Assembly (NCBI GenBank): GCA_945859605.1
Contig: OX243824.1
Location: 4,333,421 to 4,397,420, forward strand
Length of the DNA: 64,000 nt
Direction: 5' to 3'
Origin: Lumbricus rubellus
Taxonomy: Eukaryota > Annelida > Clitellata > Crassiclitellata > Lumbricidae
Both the position numbers and the translations under genes were made by a program. The notes below the pieces were generated by a model. That model was given only the letters and a program-made list of their open reading frames with translations. It was not told the DNA's origin and did no database searches. Shown piece by piece: positions 1 to 11,400 of the stretch. How positions within the stretch are numbered: position 1 is the first letter of the stretch; each line of letters opens with the position of its first letter.

Positions 1-290
1 TATTATTATTATTATTATTATTATCATCATCATCATCATTATTATTATTATTATTGTGATAATCATTTATTAAACACAACGTTCTTACAAGAAACAGCAC
101 GAAATCATCTTTGTTCTGTATAGTTAGTGGTCCTCATCTGCATTTATTTTTATTATTATTATTATTATCATCATCATCATCATTATTATTATTATTATTG
201 TGATAATCATTTATTAAACACAACGTTCTTACAATAAACAGCACGAAATCATCTTTGTTCTGTATAGTTAGTGGTCCTCATCTGCATTTA

Positions 291-327
<37 letters not shown>

Positions 328-525
328 CATCATCATCATCATTATTATTATTATTGTGATAATCATTTATTAAACACAACGTTCTTACAAGAAACAGCAC
401 GAAATCATCTTTGTTCTGTATAGTTAGTGGTCCTCATCTGCATTTATTATTATTATTATTATCATCATCATCATTATTATTATTATCATCATCATCATCA
501 TTATTATTATTGTAATTTGGTTGAA
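1..525. repeat. ATT/ATC trinucleotide array with three embedded copies of a unique unit
   Basis: Runs of TTA and TCA trinucleotides alternate with three near-identical copies of a unit of about 100 bp. The unit can be followed by the string GTGATAATCATTTATTAAAC, which starts at 56, 200 and 356, giving a period near 150 bp. The array runs off the left edge of the window. Confidence 0.9.
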
Positions 526-1737
526 GATTTTAATGACATGTTGTGTTATTTAGTCTTCAAGATTTTTTCGAGCATTTTTTAAGCAAGTTTTGTGCATTGT
601 AGAGCTACTGTAGTAATTATTTCTTGGTGTCATATTTTTTTATTTTTATGTTACTGAGCTGCAAATACTGCATTAGAGAATTATAATATATCAATAGGTC
701 TTCGGTACGATATGAACACACATTTATTTGAATAGGTAATTATTTGTTGAAATGCATTTGGATATTTTAAACTCTTAGAAATAATGTTATGTAGTCCTGG
801 TGTGTGGGGGTGTGGGTACTTGTGCGTGTGTGTAGCCACCATGCATTCATAAAATGTCTGTGTTCAGAACACATTCAATTCACTGCCTAAAAGAGCTTTC
901 TGTATTTATTTTTTCTAAGCTACCTTGATCTCAATATGCCAGCAGCAGGATGTGCTTTTTAACCAGACGATAAACGTCCAGATTGTACTTAAAGAATAGA
1001 CGCTTGCTGTGTTTTAGTGGCTGAACAAGAGCTGTGGGTGGGTCGAGAATTTTATCAATTCCAAAGTGCAGGAGCACCGGTCAAAATCGAAGTTGTTGAT
1101 AATTATTACAAGTGATGAACCGTTGATTAAAACTGTCACACATCTAAAGAACACATCAGCGCTTGTGAATAAGCTGGTGCCCTGCGCTTGGCTTTCAAAT
1201 AGCGCTTTAGAAATTTCGAGTTTACGATTATGAACTAATACACTGCATTTGTAACAGAAATGCATTTTTTAGCTTGTGTTCAGGAAATTGTTATTAGTGT
1301 GATTTTTCGATTGAACATGTTTTTCCTTGTCAAGATGCCTGTTTAATACCGTACTTTGGTTCAATAGAATTCGTGGTTGAGGTTAATTATCTGGATTGGA
1401 ATTTAGGATGCTTGGTTGTTATACAAAGATCCCAGAAATAGTTTTATTAGGTAGCCTACACATTTTAAGTCTACAGGTTTGTGCTCTTTGCTACATTCAT
1501 CGCATATATTATATTTATGTTTAAAACCTGTTGTCTTTTCAAGATTTGCTTAGTTAGACTTTTTGATATTTAGTTCGGGTTTTTTTATTTTGAAAGCTTC
1601 ACGGTCTTTGCATTTATATGTAAGTATATTTTTATTGAAAAATGCAACGTCTTTTCTGTTGTTATTTCTGGTTTTTTTTAAAACACTAATTATGGATGCA
1701 GCTTTTGGAGCAATGTGAAATCATCCCAGTATTGGGA
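526..1737. other. Intergenic, no gene seen
   Basis: AT-rich DNA with no convincing coding stretch on either strand. A short GT-rich patch lies near 800-835. Nothing else could be supported. Confidence 0.6.
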
Positions 1738-1990
1738 TGCACAGTATGGTGGTGTAGGGGTAGGTTTGGTGCCTTGGAGCCGGAGGGTTGCAGGTTCGAA
1801 TCCACCTCATGCCACCGCGTAGGAACCCTGAGCAAGTCCTTCACTCGCACTTGCTCATGAAACTCCGATTCAGTGTCTGTGCTGTAGTCGGGAGCGCCTC
1901 TGAGTTTAAATCTTGAAGTGGTGTTATATCAAATCCTCATACATTCATACTTTGTACTGTAATTCAAATCTACAGAATTTCTCAGCAACC
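1738..1990 (+). repeat. tRNA-derived SINE
   Basis: The head resembles a tRNA promoter: an A-box-like stretch near 1748-1765 and a perfect B box GGTTCGAATCC at 1793-1803. A body follows (ACTCCGATTCAGTGTCTG), then a tail of the type GGGAGCGCCTCTGAGT...CTTGAAGTGG. The same body and tail recur at 18205-18420 and, on the minus strand, at 7148-7340, so this is a dispersed family and not a tRNA gene. Tail pieces alone occur at many other places in the window. Confidence 0.8.
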
Positions 1991-2267
1991 CAATAAAGAC
2001 TTGTCTCGGATAGAGACCATAGAGTTTATTCCACATCACTATATCAATGAAGTAGCCAGGTTGGTTGTCATTTCGAGAAGATGGCATGATTTCCGGATGG
2101 AAACCTTTGACGATGGTGGCCTTGGGGTGGCAGAGTAGTCGGCTTGTTGCTGTTTGACAACACTGTCATATTATTTTTAGAGATTATTGGGTTTCCTGGT
2201 GTGGTCGTATTTTCAATTTCGCTGAATGGTAGTGTTCTTGATTAGTCACCAAATAAATTATTAGATT

Positions 2268-2765
2268 TGATTATTGTCATCCTCCTTCTTTCTCCTCACT
2301 TGGGACTGGCACTGCCAAAGTACGACCGCTGGCTTAATTGGATGGCTCAGTACCGGTAGTTTCCTACTGCAGCCCAAATTCTATTGCATGTTTGGCAGGG
2401 CTTTGTTTAACCGGAACTAAGCAAGCAATATTATTATTTAGAGCATCCCTTCAATAAGGATTGTCTTGCAACAGCTTCGCCAACATTCTTAATTGGAATT
2501 AGCATCTGTAAATAACACCATACGATGACTAATTAAGTGACTAATGTATGTTGTACATTGTATATATTTGGACTTGGGAATACACCTAACACAGCTCTGC
2601 AAAGGGACTGAACAATTGTATCTTAACATAGCCCCAAAAAGTAACTTGGTCACAGTTTAAAGGGACAGCTGGGTTGTATTAGTTTGTCAACTCTGCCACT
2701 GATCGTACTTTTGCAGTGCCAGTCCCAAGCCTGGAGAAAAAAGGAGGGGTGACACTAATCATTGT
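2268..2765. repeat. Non-autonomous element with inverted ends of about 60 bp
   Basis: About 60 bp at 2272-2330 is repeated in inverted orientation at 2702-2762. The shared core is CAGTGCCAGTCCCAAG followed by GGAGAAA and AAGGAGG. Related single arms occur at 19975-20055, 31575-31640 (inverted), 32205-32262 (inverted) and 46585-46660. The arm resembles the 3' end of RTE-type LINEs and their SINEs, so this may be two oppositely oriented SINEs rather than one MITE. Confidence 0.6.
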
Positions 2766-2809
2766 TGATATGATACAGTGTCGTTAAACAGTAACAAGTA
2801 TTGGGTTGT

Positions 2810-3115
2810 CAACAGAAGCTGACTTCTATACACATAACTTTCTACACTGACCTACGCTGTGCACGAGTTCCATATGGGCAGCATACGTCTGTACACTGAT
2901 CTCTGTACAACAACCTATGTACACTGATCTCTGTACAAAAAACCTATGTACACTGATCCATGCACATTGCACAGTGACCTATGCACACTAATCCCTGCTT
3001 AATAACCTCTGTACACTGACTCTGACGTCTATACAATAAAGTGTACAGTCTGTACACTACCCTCTGTACACCTAGAATCCTACAAAGTTGTCAGTGTCAA
3101 GCTGAATGTCTGTGT
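2810..3115. repeat. Degenerate short tandem repeat around CTGTACACTGA
   Basis: Variants of CTGTACACTGATC and CCTATGTACACTG recur irregularly, with a spacing of 15 to 40 bp. There is no coding potential. Confidence 0.6.
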
Positions 3116-5440
3116 ACACATAGTGCTTTGTAGGCGGTTCAATAAAGTACATACTTATTTACTTACTTTCCCTACCAGGGCCAGGCTGCCCTATATGGAA
3201 ACCACACAGGACCCACATGGAACTAGGTCAGGGCCACTTGGTCACAATCTAGTAAAAGAAATTAGAAAAAACACTGTCCAACAGATAGATGTTGTTTTAA
3301 TATATATAGAACAACACACACACTCACACACACAATACGAAAAGCACTGAAGCATAACAGGATGAGTGACGCGCATAATTATTTCATCTAAACTATTTTA
3401 CCAACAGATTTGGAAACTGAACCAATAAATAAAACTGTTCACACAGAAAAAATATACAGAATCGATAGAACACTGGAGCAATTGAGACTGACTCCATAAT
3501 AATTGTATTTAAACACTGCTATAGAGCTACTCAAATTAATACAGAACAACCAGAGAGATGATCTTAGTGCTAGACTGTACCATGTTAAGTCATTGGGAAC
3601 TTATGTTGTACACCAGTTAGCAAAACAATGGTGTTAAGTCGAGAGATTAAATTCCGCCGGAAAAGAAAATTTCATTTGAGATTTCTGCTCCACCTCCATA
3701 AGTCCACAACAAGTGTTGCTTAAGTTTATGAAGTTTTAACAGTAAAACTCAATAAATGGCTTAAAACTTTGTAAACTTCGGTCACGCATGTTGTGTGTTT
3801 ACAATTCTGGTAAACTCTGTAAATGTAAGATATCGAGTTATAAAGCATACACCTACTAACTTACTTATATCCCCGAATGCTGACAAGATTTTTAGGCTAT
3901 CAACTTTACCGTACATACATATATGCGTACATAATAATATCTAAGTACTGCAAGAGTGTTGAACTTGGCTACTACAGCAATAAATACAACTGTAACTGAT
4001 GTAATACAATACAACTATCGTAATTATTGCCTTCTTTTCAGAAGTGCGCAAACAACCATACGGCTAAACCATCTAATATGGCGCTAAGCAACTGTGAGTG
4101 AAAGAGGACTTGCTCAAGGTCCCTCAAAGGAGGATGAACGAACCCAAAAAAGCCTAACACTCTATTACCAACTGGTCAGTCTAGTATCCCACACAGAACT
4201 TGGCTGCTCTCCGTTTCTAATAGCTAAAGACTAGACCAAGCATAACGTACGCTACTAACAGCTACTATCACACATATAAATATACTTTTAGTACTTTTAG
4301 ATAAACCTAAATCAAGCCAATATCACAATTAAACAACATAAGCAACTTAGCACACACACTGCCACAATCTGCCACAGTTAACAATATCATAGATCTATAA
4401 CAAATGCAACCTAATACTGTTCATTTATGGCGTTAAATGAGTCTAAAAAAGAATTCGTACGATAAACAAGGCAAAAAAGCAACTAACAAAACTACGTACT
4501 CAAACAAAACTGATATAAAAACGAAGATTAAAATTGAAGCAAAACTCTCTCGATAAATCATAGTTTACGAAAACAAAAGTCTGGAGCAATAACAGTTAAC
4601 GTAAAAAATATGACTGCAGAGAAAAACTGTTTGGACCAATCAAAGTAAAAGTAGAAACTGCTTTGACCAATTACAGTTAATGGCAAAAATTGCCAAAGCC
4701 ATTAAGTCTAAAAATAACTTTATGGAAAACACATACTACAGCAAAAACCAGTTTGGACTGGTCACATATAGTTAGATATGGGAGAGCATTGTATTGTTTT
4801 GTATATATAAATGTATAAAGTGCCTCTCTCACAGTGCACACCAATCAGAGGTACTCCCAGTGCAAAAGACACAGAAAAGAAAGTAGTTTTGAGACAACGA
4901 AAATATGTGTTCAATTTAATAATGAAGCACACATGTTAATGGAGAGATCTGTTACACAGTGCAGGACAAATGATGGTAAAAGATTGAGATTTAGCCAGAG
5001 CAGTTCATGGATAGGATGAGAATACCACTGATTATATATCTTAACATAGTGACAAATAAAGTATCACATTTGTTACATTGCAATGAAGCCAAAAATTTGT
5101 TTCCTACTGCTTAATAGTTAATACACTGTAGTCGAGAGGTGGGTTTAGATTTGCAGGATGTAAAACTGGCATTGGCAAAAGCAAAAACAGGTTTTAGACA
5201 CCAATTCTGGCTTGACAATGATCTAGAAATTCAGGCAATTTCTGGCACACATAAGAATTTTCTGGCACACGTAAGAATTTTTCACACAACACAATACAAA
5301 TCAACTGTATTTTGATACTGCCCTTCATTCACCATTCACAGATGCACATGCAAAAGAAAAACAGCAGCATTGAGCAATTGTGAGTGAAGGACTTCTTGCT
5401 CAATAATCCTACACAGTAACTGCCCACAGGAGGAACTTAA
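3116..5440. other. Intergenic with SINE fragments
   Basis: No gene was seen. Minus-strand SINE body fragments occur near 4085-4145 and 5370-5440, recognised by AGTGAAGGACTT and CTTGCTCAAGGTCCCT. The rest is AT-rich single-copy-looking sequence. Confidence 0.5.
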
Positions 5441-5449
5441 AACTTTAAG

Positions 5450-5700
5450 CTTGACCTCTTTTGTTCCCTGCATCAGAGCTGCCATGGCTCAAACCAGATT
5501 AGTTGCCTGCATAGGTCCCTCGCTATGGAATGGACTTCCACCATCATTTCACTCCACCTTTCTATCTGGTAGTCTTCATCTTTCTCTCGTCTCAAATCCT
5601 GATTTTCCTCTCGGGGTTCGATCGCACACGGAGCACTCCTGAAAGGCTTTTGCTGAGAGAAGTACTCTATAAATAGTCATATACAATACAATACAAGCTG
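5450..5700 (+). mobile_element. 3' remnant of a CR1/L2-type LINE
   Basis: The translation carries the C-terminal signature of CR1/L2 reverse transcriptases, GPSLWNGLPPSF, where the family shows G-x-x-x-WNxLPxxxR. It is followed by a 3' end of the form GAGAAGTACTCTATAAATAG. Only the last ~60 codons survive, so this is a dead 5'-truncated copy. Confidence 0.65.
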
Positions 5701-5726
5701 AACGCTCTAGCTGATCAGTTACGGCG

Positions 5727-5783
5727 ACGCACAGTATGCAACGCACAGTATGCAACGCACAGTATGCAACGCACAATATGCAA
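5727..5783. repeat. 14-bp tandem repeat, four copies
   Basis: The unit ACGCACAGTATGCA is repeated four times, the last with one substitution. It follows the LINE tail directly. Confidence 0.85.
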
Positions 5784-6960
5784 CATACACTTCAAAACTA
5801 AGTGCAAGTTTCGTGCATCACAAGTTCTTCACAAGAATTTTTTTAAACACTGCGTAATAAACTTTGCCAGCACAAGTTGTCTGACTTCATAAAATGACTT
5901 TCTAAACATATAAACGCAGTTCAATACAGAAGTATGCTTTCCTACATCAAATTTACAAAACATTTCATGTTTTAAAATTTACTTCATTTGTCTTCAATTA
6001 AATGCAACGCAATTATGATGACTCACATTCCACAATTCTATCATTCTAATAGGATATCCTCAAATTTCCAAAACTTTTCAGGTTTTTAACTGCTTTACCT
6101 ATCTTCGATTAAATCGAATGAAAATCAAGACGAGCAAGGCGAAAATATTGATTATAAGTTCCAACCCATTGAAAAATCAATTGACTATAATAGGAATTAG
6201 GCCTATATACATGAAATCCAAACATCAACGGACACCACTTTTTCATAAAAATCACAATGAAAAGTCTTCTGCAAATAATTTTCACACAAACTTCTGAATG
6301 CATGTCTGAAATCTACAAATACAAAATTCACAATCAACTAGAACAACTATAGCAGTTTGATTTGATTTAGGGTCTGGCCATGGTGAACCATTTGGTGACA
6401 CCATTGTGCATTAGACACCCACATAATAGCAGTTACTAATTTAACAATACCAATTAACAATACTAATTAATAGTACCCATAAAACACCACTGCAAATGTT
6501 TCTCTGCCGGATCTTGCTGAATTCTAGTCATCACATAATCTATTTTTATTCTCCTCATAATTTTACACCAGTTCCTCACAACCAAAAAAATAACAGTAAT
6601 CCAATACTTCAAAAATTCTTTCACGCACTGAAGTTTTTTACTTACGAGTACAAACAACAGCAAAAGATTCATTAGGACATGATAGACAAAAATTTGATTC
6701 AAAAGGTACATTATGACTGTCCTGTGGACAAAAAAACTAATATCATAATCATATCACACTGATATATCCTGCAGCAGAATCCGATACACTAAGTCACGAA
6801 GACAGAACACTAGGTCTGCGATTCACGTACATACACAACAAGATTTCAATCTGGAGTCGATTAAATTCACTAATTTACAATCTTTACTGCATTTCCTAAA
6901 ATCATACACACTACACAACAACCATGAAATGTACACGACTTAAAGAAGAGTTCTTTAGTT
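5784..6960. other. Intergenic, no gene seen
   Basis: AT-rich. Short open stretches on the minus strand show no recognisable motif. Confidence 0.5.
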
Positions 6961-7340
6961 AATTGGTTCATTCATTTCAAGAATGTATATAGTGCCTCTT
7001 CAAGCAACTACTTAGTGTCACTCTCTGGACCGGCCAATTTTACTTTAAGTATAATTTATGGTTCTTTTTTCCAGAGGTTTCTAAATTTAAATTTCTCAGT
7101 TTCACTTTGTGTATCAATATGTTTTATCTTTTTACTTCTCACATTTGATATAGCGTCCCTTCAAACTCTCCACTCAGAGGCACTCCCAACTACAGCACGG
7201 ACACTGCATCAGAGTTTCACGCCAAAGTGCACGAGCAATTGCAAGTGAAGGACTTGTTCAAGGTCCCTATGCGGCGGCTTGAGGTGAATTCGAACCTGGC
7301 ACCCTCCAGCTCCAAAGCACTGAACCCACCACAACAACTA
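6961..7340 (-). repeat. SINE, minus orientation, with an additional tail fragment
   Basis: A tail fragment (ATATAGTGCCTCTTCAAG) lies at about 6985-7010. A fuller SINE lies at about 7148-7340. Read on the minus strand it has the B box GGTTCGAATTC at 7286-7296 and the body and tail of the copy at 1738-1990. The B-box copy is still near consensus. Confidence 0.7.
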
Positions 7341-7545
7341 CAAGCCATATTAGTGCGAATAATTTTTTTTAAAGTCCAATAAATAGCATTAATTAAAAAA
7401 TAGACGCCAAATTTAGAGAGGTGGGAATCATCAAGCGCCCTACGTGCAAACAGCGCCCATGTTTGAAGCGAAAACATCAGCAGTTTGACCCATTCTTCCG
7501 TTTCCATCTCACAATATCCGAAAAAACAACATCCAGAAATCACCT

Positions 7546-7609
7546 TTAACCCTTTAATGTCGGACGGTATAGGATTTCCCATACCACCATCTTGGCATTA
7601 AAGGGTTAA
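7546..7609. mobile_element. Tiny piggyBac-like MITE A with TTAA duplication
   Basis: A 56-bp hairpin (7550-7605) begins CCCTTTAATG and ends CATTAAAGGG, flanked on both sides by TTAA (7546-7549 and 7606-7609). A TTAA target with CCY...GGG ends is the hallmark of the piggyBac superfamily. The right TTAA directly abuts the stop codon of the minus-strand TRIM gene (TGA at 7610-7612). It is a sibling of the copies at 9864-9935 and 11002-11072. Confidence 0.75.
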
Positions 7610-9802
7610 TCACAGCGACGTCTGCTCACCGCTCAGTTCCGCCACGATCAGATCGTGCTCGCTCAGATTCGACTCAACGCTGCTGCTCATCATGAGCCAG
7701 AAGTCCGAGCGACTCATCTGTCTCGACGGACTCGCGCTCGCGTCCTCCGCGTCCGAAGTCTCGTAGCCGAGTTCGAGCCGGAGTCGCGGCTCATCGTAAC
7801 TCTTGTGAGCCATGCAACGACGCGTTGAGTCCGCGCTGGCTCGAGACTCAGACTCAGCGCTGGCTCGGGACTCCGACTCTGCGGAAACCGTGTCGTCGGA
7901 GTCGGCGCTGGAGCTGGACCGAGCGCTGGAGAGCTCGGCGGGAATGCTGCACGCGGACGAAGTCGTGCTCGTGAGCGAGCAGTTCTCGCTCGTGATGGAC
8001 AACGCTCGGAGGTTGTTGAGGTTGAGAGTGAGCGTCACTTGCGGAAGCTGCTCGTCGGCTTTGCTCTCGAGAATATCGCCCACGGTGCATCTTGCGGTGG
8101 AAGTTGTGGTGCGAAGCTTGGAGAAATCTGGCTGCCCGACCAAGGAAGGAGTGGCTCTCTCGGTGGGATGATTGCTACTCATTTCGACTCGGTTTGATGC
8201 GGCTGGACAAGAAAAAACCGAGTTCAACAATTTTGTAGTGGAATTCGGTGCCACAGAAACATCGAACTTGCATGCGGTTGCATCTGATCCAGCAAGTAGT
8301 TGCTTTGTTGATGTATCTTTTAGTTGGTTTGTTGACATGTCTTTTAGTTGGTTTGTTGACGTCACTTTTGTTGACGTCTCCTTTGTTGACGCGTCTTTTG
8401 TTGACGCGTCTTTTGTTGACGTGTCTTTTGTTGACGCGTCTTTTGTTGACATATCTTTTGTTGACGTCTCCTTTGTTGGCGTGTCTTTTGTTGACGTCTC
8501 TTTTGTTGGCGTGTCTTTTGTTGACGTGTCTTTTGTTGGCATCACTTTTGTTGATGTCTCTTTTGTTGACATCTCTTTTGTTGGCGTCTCTTTCGAGCAA
8601 GCGGCAGCGTTGTTCTTTTGTTGGCCATTCTTCTCCATCTCTCCCACACGAACCAAATTATTTCTTATATTCACAGAAACCTCCGTTTTGAAAGTCGGCG
8701 ACGAACAATCGTGTGCAACTGGATTATTCTTGCTATCCATCGAAGACATGAGCTGCGGGAGCGCCTTGCATTTTTCCGTCGCAACCAAAGGTTTATCGCA
8801 ATCCACGGCTGGTCCAAACACGGAACAAGCAGCGCAATCTCCATCACTCCTCGGTGATTGATCATCCACCAGTTCCTCAGTTGGCATCAACTCACCCGGC
8901 CTCGAAACGACTCGTCCCAGATCCTTGACACAATTCCGAAACCCGTCGACACCATGTCTCTCCTCGAAAAGAATGCGATTCACGCGCGGCTGAATCCTCT
9001 CCGAGAGGTTTCGACGCACGTCACGCAGCTCCTCAACTCCCTTCTCTGCGTCCGTGAAGTCGCCCCTACTGATCATCGGCTCGTAATGCTCCTTCAAACT
9101 CACGATGCAAGTCATCCCAGTCGCAACCTCCTCGAGATCCGCGTCCAGTTTCCCGGCGTGCTCGTTGTAAACGTCGATCACCTTGTTCTTGAGCAGGGTC
9201 GCTCGTCGAGTCAACGCGTGAACGTGCTGCTCAAAAGTCGACTCAATCTTGATGAGCGCATCGTCCTTTTCGCTCGCGAGCAGCTTCAGCAGTCGCTCGA
9301 GCTCCACTTTCTTACTCTCGATCAGAGAACTCGTCTCTGAGAACGCGGCGTCGATATCACACCGATAACGTTCTACGACGACCGTGAGCAGATCGCACCG
9401 GTGTCGTGCACATCCGCGTTCCTGCACGCACGCATCGCAAATACTCACCGCACAATCCTTACAAAAGTGGAGCAGGTGCCGGCCGGGGTGACGCGCACAA
9501 TCGCTCACCAAACCCACGTTGGTTCCCACGCATCCGTACACCAAACTCTGGATGTATTTCGCGTAGAAGTTGGTCTGGAGAGCGGAAACTCCGGCGGCCG
9601 GGATCGTCGCAAGTTTCCGACATGACGGACATTCGATCTCGTCGCCCGCTTGCGCCACGTACTGACGGAGACAGTCCTTGCAGAAGGTGTGGTGACACGG
9701 AAGGAACTTGGGTTGGTGGTCGTGGTCGTCGAAAAGACTGCGGCAGATGAGGCAGAGGAGCACGTGCTCGTAGCTCTCGTGACCGGTGCTCGCTCGCTTC
9801 AT
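7610..9802 (-). CDS. TRIM-type RING/B-box/coiled-coil E3 ubiquitin ligase
   Basis: Predicted 730 aa. A C3HC4 RING lies at residues 17-61 (C17, C20, C36, H38, C41, C44, C58, C61). A B-box type 2 follows at about 102-137, then a coiled coil at about 150-300. That is the tripartite motif of cytosolic ubiquitin ligases. No NHL, filamin or B30.2 domain follows. Instead there is a low-complexity region: Thr-Lys-Asp/Glu-Thr-Ser pentapeptides at about 400-497, then a Ser-rich tail. The ATG at 9800-9802 is preferred because a good splice acceptor (GTCGTTTTCAG on the minus strand) ends immediately before it; an upstream in-frame ATG at 9848-9850 gives 16 more residues that look intronic. The coding part is one exon and visibly richer in GC than its surroundings. 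TTAA-flanked hairpin MITEs lie at both ends. Family assignment is firm; the orthologue is not recognised. Confidence 0.88.
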   Translation of the reverse strand: MKRASTGHESYEHVLLCLICRSLFDDHDHQPKFLPCHHTFCKDCLRQYVAQAGDEIECPSCRKLATIPAAGVSALQTNFYAKYIQSLVYGCVGTNVGLVSDCARHPGRHLLHFCKDCAVSICDACVQERGCARHRCDLLTVVVERYRCDIDAAFSETSSLIESKKVELERLLKLLASEKDDALIKIESTFEQHVHALTRRATLLKNKVIDVYNEHAGKLDADLEEVATGMTCIVSLKEHYEPMISRGDFTDAEKGVEELRDVRRNLSERIQPRVNRILFEERHGVDGFRNCVKDLGRVVSRPGELMPTEELVDDQSPRSDGDCAACSVFGPAVDCDKPLVATEKCKALPQLMSSMDSKNNPVAHDCSSPTFKTEVSVNIRNNLVRVGEMEKNGQQKNNAAACSKETPTKEMSTKETSTKVMPTKDTSTKDTPTKETSTKDTPTKETSTKDMSTKDASTKDTSTKDASTKDASTKETSTKVTSTNQLKDMSTNQLKDTSTKQLLAGSDATACKFDVSVAPNSTTKLLNSVFSCPAASNRVEMSSNHPTERATPSLVGQPDFSKLRTTTSTARCTVGDILESKADEQLPQVTLTLNLNNLRALSITSENCSLTSTTSSACSIPAELSSARSSSSADSDDTVSAESESRASAESESRASADSTRRCMAHKSYDEPRLRLELGYETSDAEDASASPSRQMSRSDFWLMMSSSVESNLSEHDLIVAELSGEQTSL
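8312..8600 (-). repeat. 15-bp coding minisatellite inside the TRIM gene
   Basis: About 18 imperfect copies of a 15-bp unit (plus-strand form TTTTGTTGACGTCTC) encode the Thr-Lys pentapeptides. Because the unit is a multiple of three, copy-number change keeps the frame. It also leaves both strands open, which explains the large antisense open stretches here. Confidence 0.85.
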
Positions 9803-9863
9803 CTGAAAACGACACACGTGGAAATAATTTAACGCGAGTAAGTTACTCATGAATTACGAGTGT

Positions 9864-9935
9864 TTAACCCTTTAATGCCGGAGGGTATAGGATTTTTCCA
9901 TACCATTTACTACCATCTCGGCGTTAAAGGGTTAA
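9864..9935. mobile_element. Tiny piggyBac-like MITE B with TTAA duplication
   Basis: A 64-bp element (9868-9931) runs from CCCTTTAATGCCGG to CGGCGTTAAAGGG, flanked by TTAA at 9864-9867 and 9932-9935. Inside is a smaller hairpin, GGTAT...ATACC. It lies just upstream of the TRIM start region. Confidence 0.8.
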
Positions 9936-10320
9936 TATAGCACCTTTTCAAGGTAACTACTCAGAGGTGCTAACAACTCCAGCACGGCCAAACAGAACTG
10001 TTCTAAGTGCTTATAGAATGTGTCAGAGAGTGACCTAGGGAAAAGGCGCAGCTCAAGTGGGAGGGCATTCCATCCCACCAGGCCAACCACAGAAAAAGCA
10101 CAACTCTGCATGATGGAGACCTGTACGAACAATTTGGACCAAGAGCATTCATTATTCATTCATTCAAGTGTTTAAATAGCATCTCCTCAAGGTAACTACT
10201 CAGAGGTGCTCCCGACTCAAGCACAGTCAGAAAGAACAGTTTTAATTGCTTAAAGAATGTGTCTCTGTTGTTACCTCTGAGTAGAGAGCTTGAAGGAGTG
10301 CTATAGAAATGGAGAGATAC
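9936..10320 (-). mobile_element. CR1/L2-type LINE 3' remnants, duplicated
   Basis: On the minus strand, 9950-10150 encodes FSVVGLVGWNALPLELRLF, the C-terminal RT signature of CR1/L2 LINEs. A second partial copy of its 3' end follows at 10170-10320, starting AGCATCTCCTCAAGGTAACT. The two share a common start about 230 bp apart. Both are non-functional. Confidence 0.65.
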
Positions 10321-10499
10321 GTAAAAAAAAATTTAAAAATGTCAGTGTGACTTGTTTAGAATGTGTCAGAAAGTTACGCCACGTAAGCTACTGAGTGCAC
10401 TGTTATATCTCACTCTTTGTGTTACATCTCGTAAGGTTTTGCATGATGATGTGACGTTAAGCAGCTGTGACGCATAATATATGGAGTCCAAATATGCCA

Positions 10500-10580
10500 G
10501 ATCTGAGTCAAATCTGAGTCAAGTCTGAGTCAAGTCTGAGTCAAGTCTGAGTCAAGTCTGAGTCAAGTCTGAGTCAAGTC
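10500..10580. repeat. 11-bp tandem repeat AAGTCTGAGTC
   Basis: About seven copies of an 11-bp unit, the first two slightly diverged. Non-coding. Confidence 0.9.
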
Positions 10581-10734
10581 ATGCATGCAGTGCTTCTGTA
10601 AAGTACTTCTTAATTTACATATACACCAGTAATATACTGTTTGTCTATCTATAAAATTTATCCAGCATTCCTGCAAGATAAACACATATTCATAATGTTA
10701 TGCATCGTAAGTCATGCATCACAGAGGTATTGTA

Positions 10735-10830
10735 TTGTATTGTATTGTATTTAAACATTTATAAAGCGCCTCTAGTAGGGTGAACCGTTCAGAGGCGCTC
10801 CCAGTGCGCAAGGCAAGAGGTACAATGTAT
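10735..10830 (-). repeat. SINE/LINE tail fragment
   Basis: A TTGTA-rich run is followed by TTTATAAAGCGCCTC and CAGAGGCGCTCCCAGTGC. This is the reverse complement of the dispersed tail seen in the SINEs. Confidence 0.6.
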
Positions 10831-11001
10831 ATCATGCATACAATATTATACATTGGTACAAACATCAAATGGAAATATTAGACAAGCAGGTAATTACGAG
10901 AGTAATGCACGTTACTGACTGGCAAGTTGCTACACTCCACAACGACAAACGAATTCCATAATAGCATCCATTAACTATCGTTCGTTGTAAAGTTCCGCAG
11001 A

Positions 11002-11072
11002 TTAACCCTTTAATGCTGAGATGGTAGTAAACGGTATGGGAAATCCTATACCCTCCGGTATTAAAAGGTTAA
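11002..11072. mobile_element. Tiny piggyBac-like MITE C, opposite orientation
   Basis: A 63-bp hairpin at 11006-11068 is flanked by TTAA (11002-11005 and 11069-11072). Its interior is the reverse complement of MITE B. One end has decayed from AAAGGG to AAAAGG. Confidence 0.75.
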
Positions 11073-11149
11073 GGCAGGTCTACATCAATTTATCAATTGG
11101 CAGCCAATGCAAGCAGCTTCTCTCACGAACAGTATATGTTCTCGTAATT

Positions 11150-11400
11150 ACCCATAATTGCCGGGGAACTAACCGCTACTGGAAGCTGAATACAGATGAC
11201 AAAAAATGCAGTAATTGCTGAGGTTGGTCCATTAATTTGGAATGACCTTCCTCCTGCACTAAGGGCTAAACTAATGACTTGCTTAAATTACTCTGTCTCT
11301 CACTCTTTAAAGGTATTTTTCTTTCCCCTGGAAAGTTTATCATGCTGAGAGCGCTTCTGAATAGTCATTCTGTGAGAGGTGCTATATAAATTTCTAAACA
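11150..11400 (+). mobile_element. CR1/L2-type LINE tail
   Basis: A degraded reading contains the WNDLPPALR-like signature near 11235-11270. It ends in GAGAGGTGCTATATAAATTTC and an AATACAATA tail. 5'-truncated and broken. Confidence 0.55.

Noticed and set aside
1745..1815. Possible tRNA gene
   Set aside because: A and B boxes are present but no cloverleaf could be drawn, and the unit continues into a dispersed SINE body.
8172..8861. Long plus-strand open frame (229 aa) over the TRIM gene
   Set aside because: It is antisense to the 15-bp minisatellite and the GC-rich TRIM exon; FVDVS repeats are the mirror of the Thr-Lys repeats.
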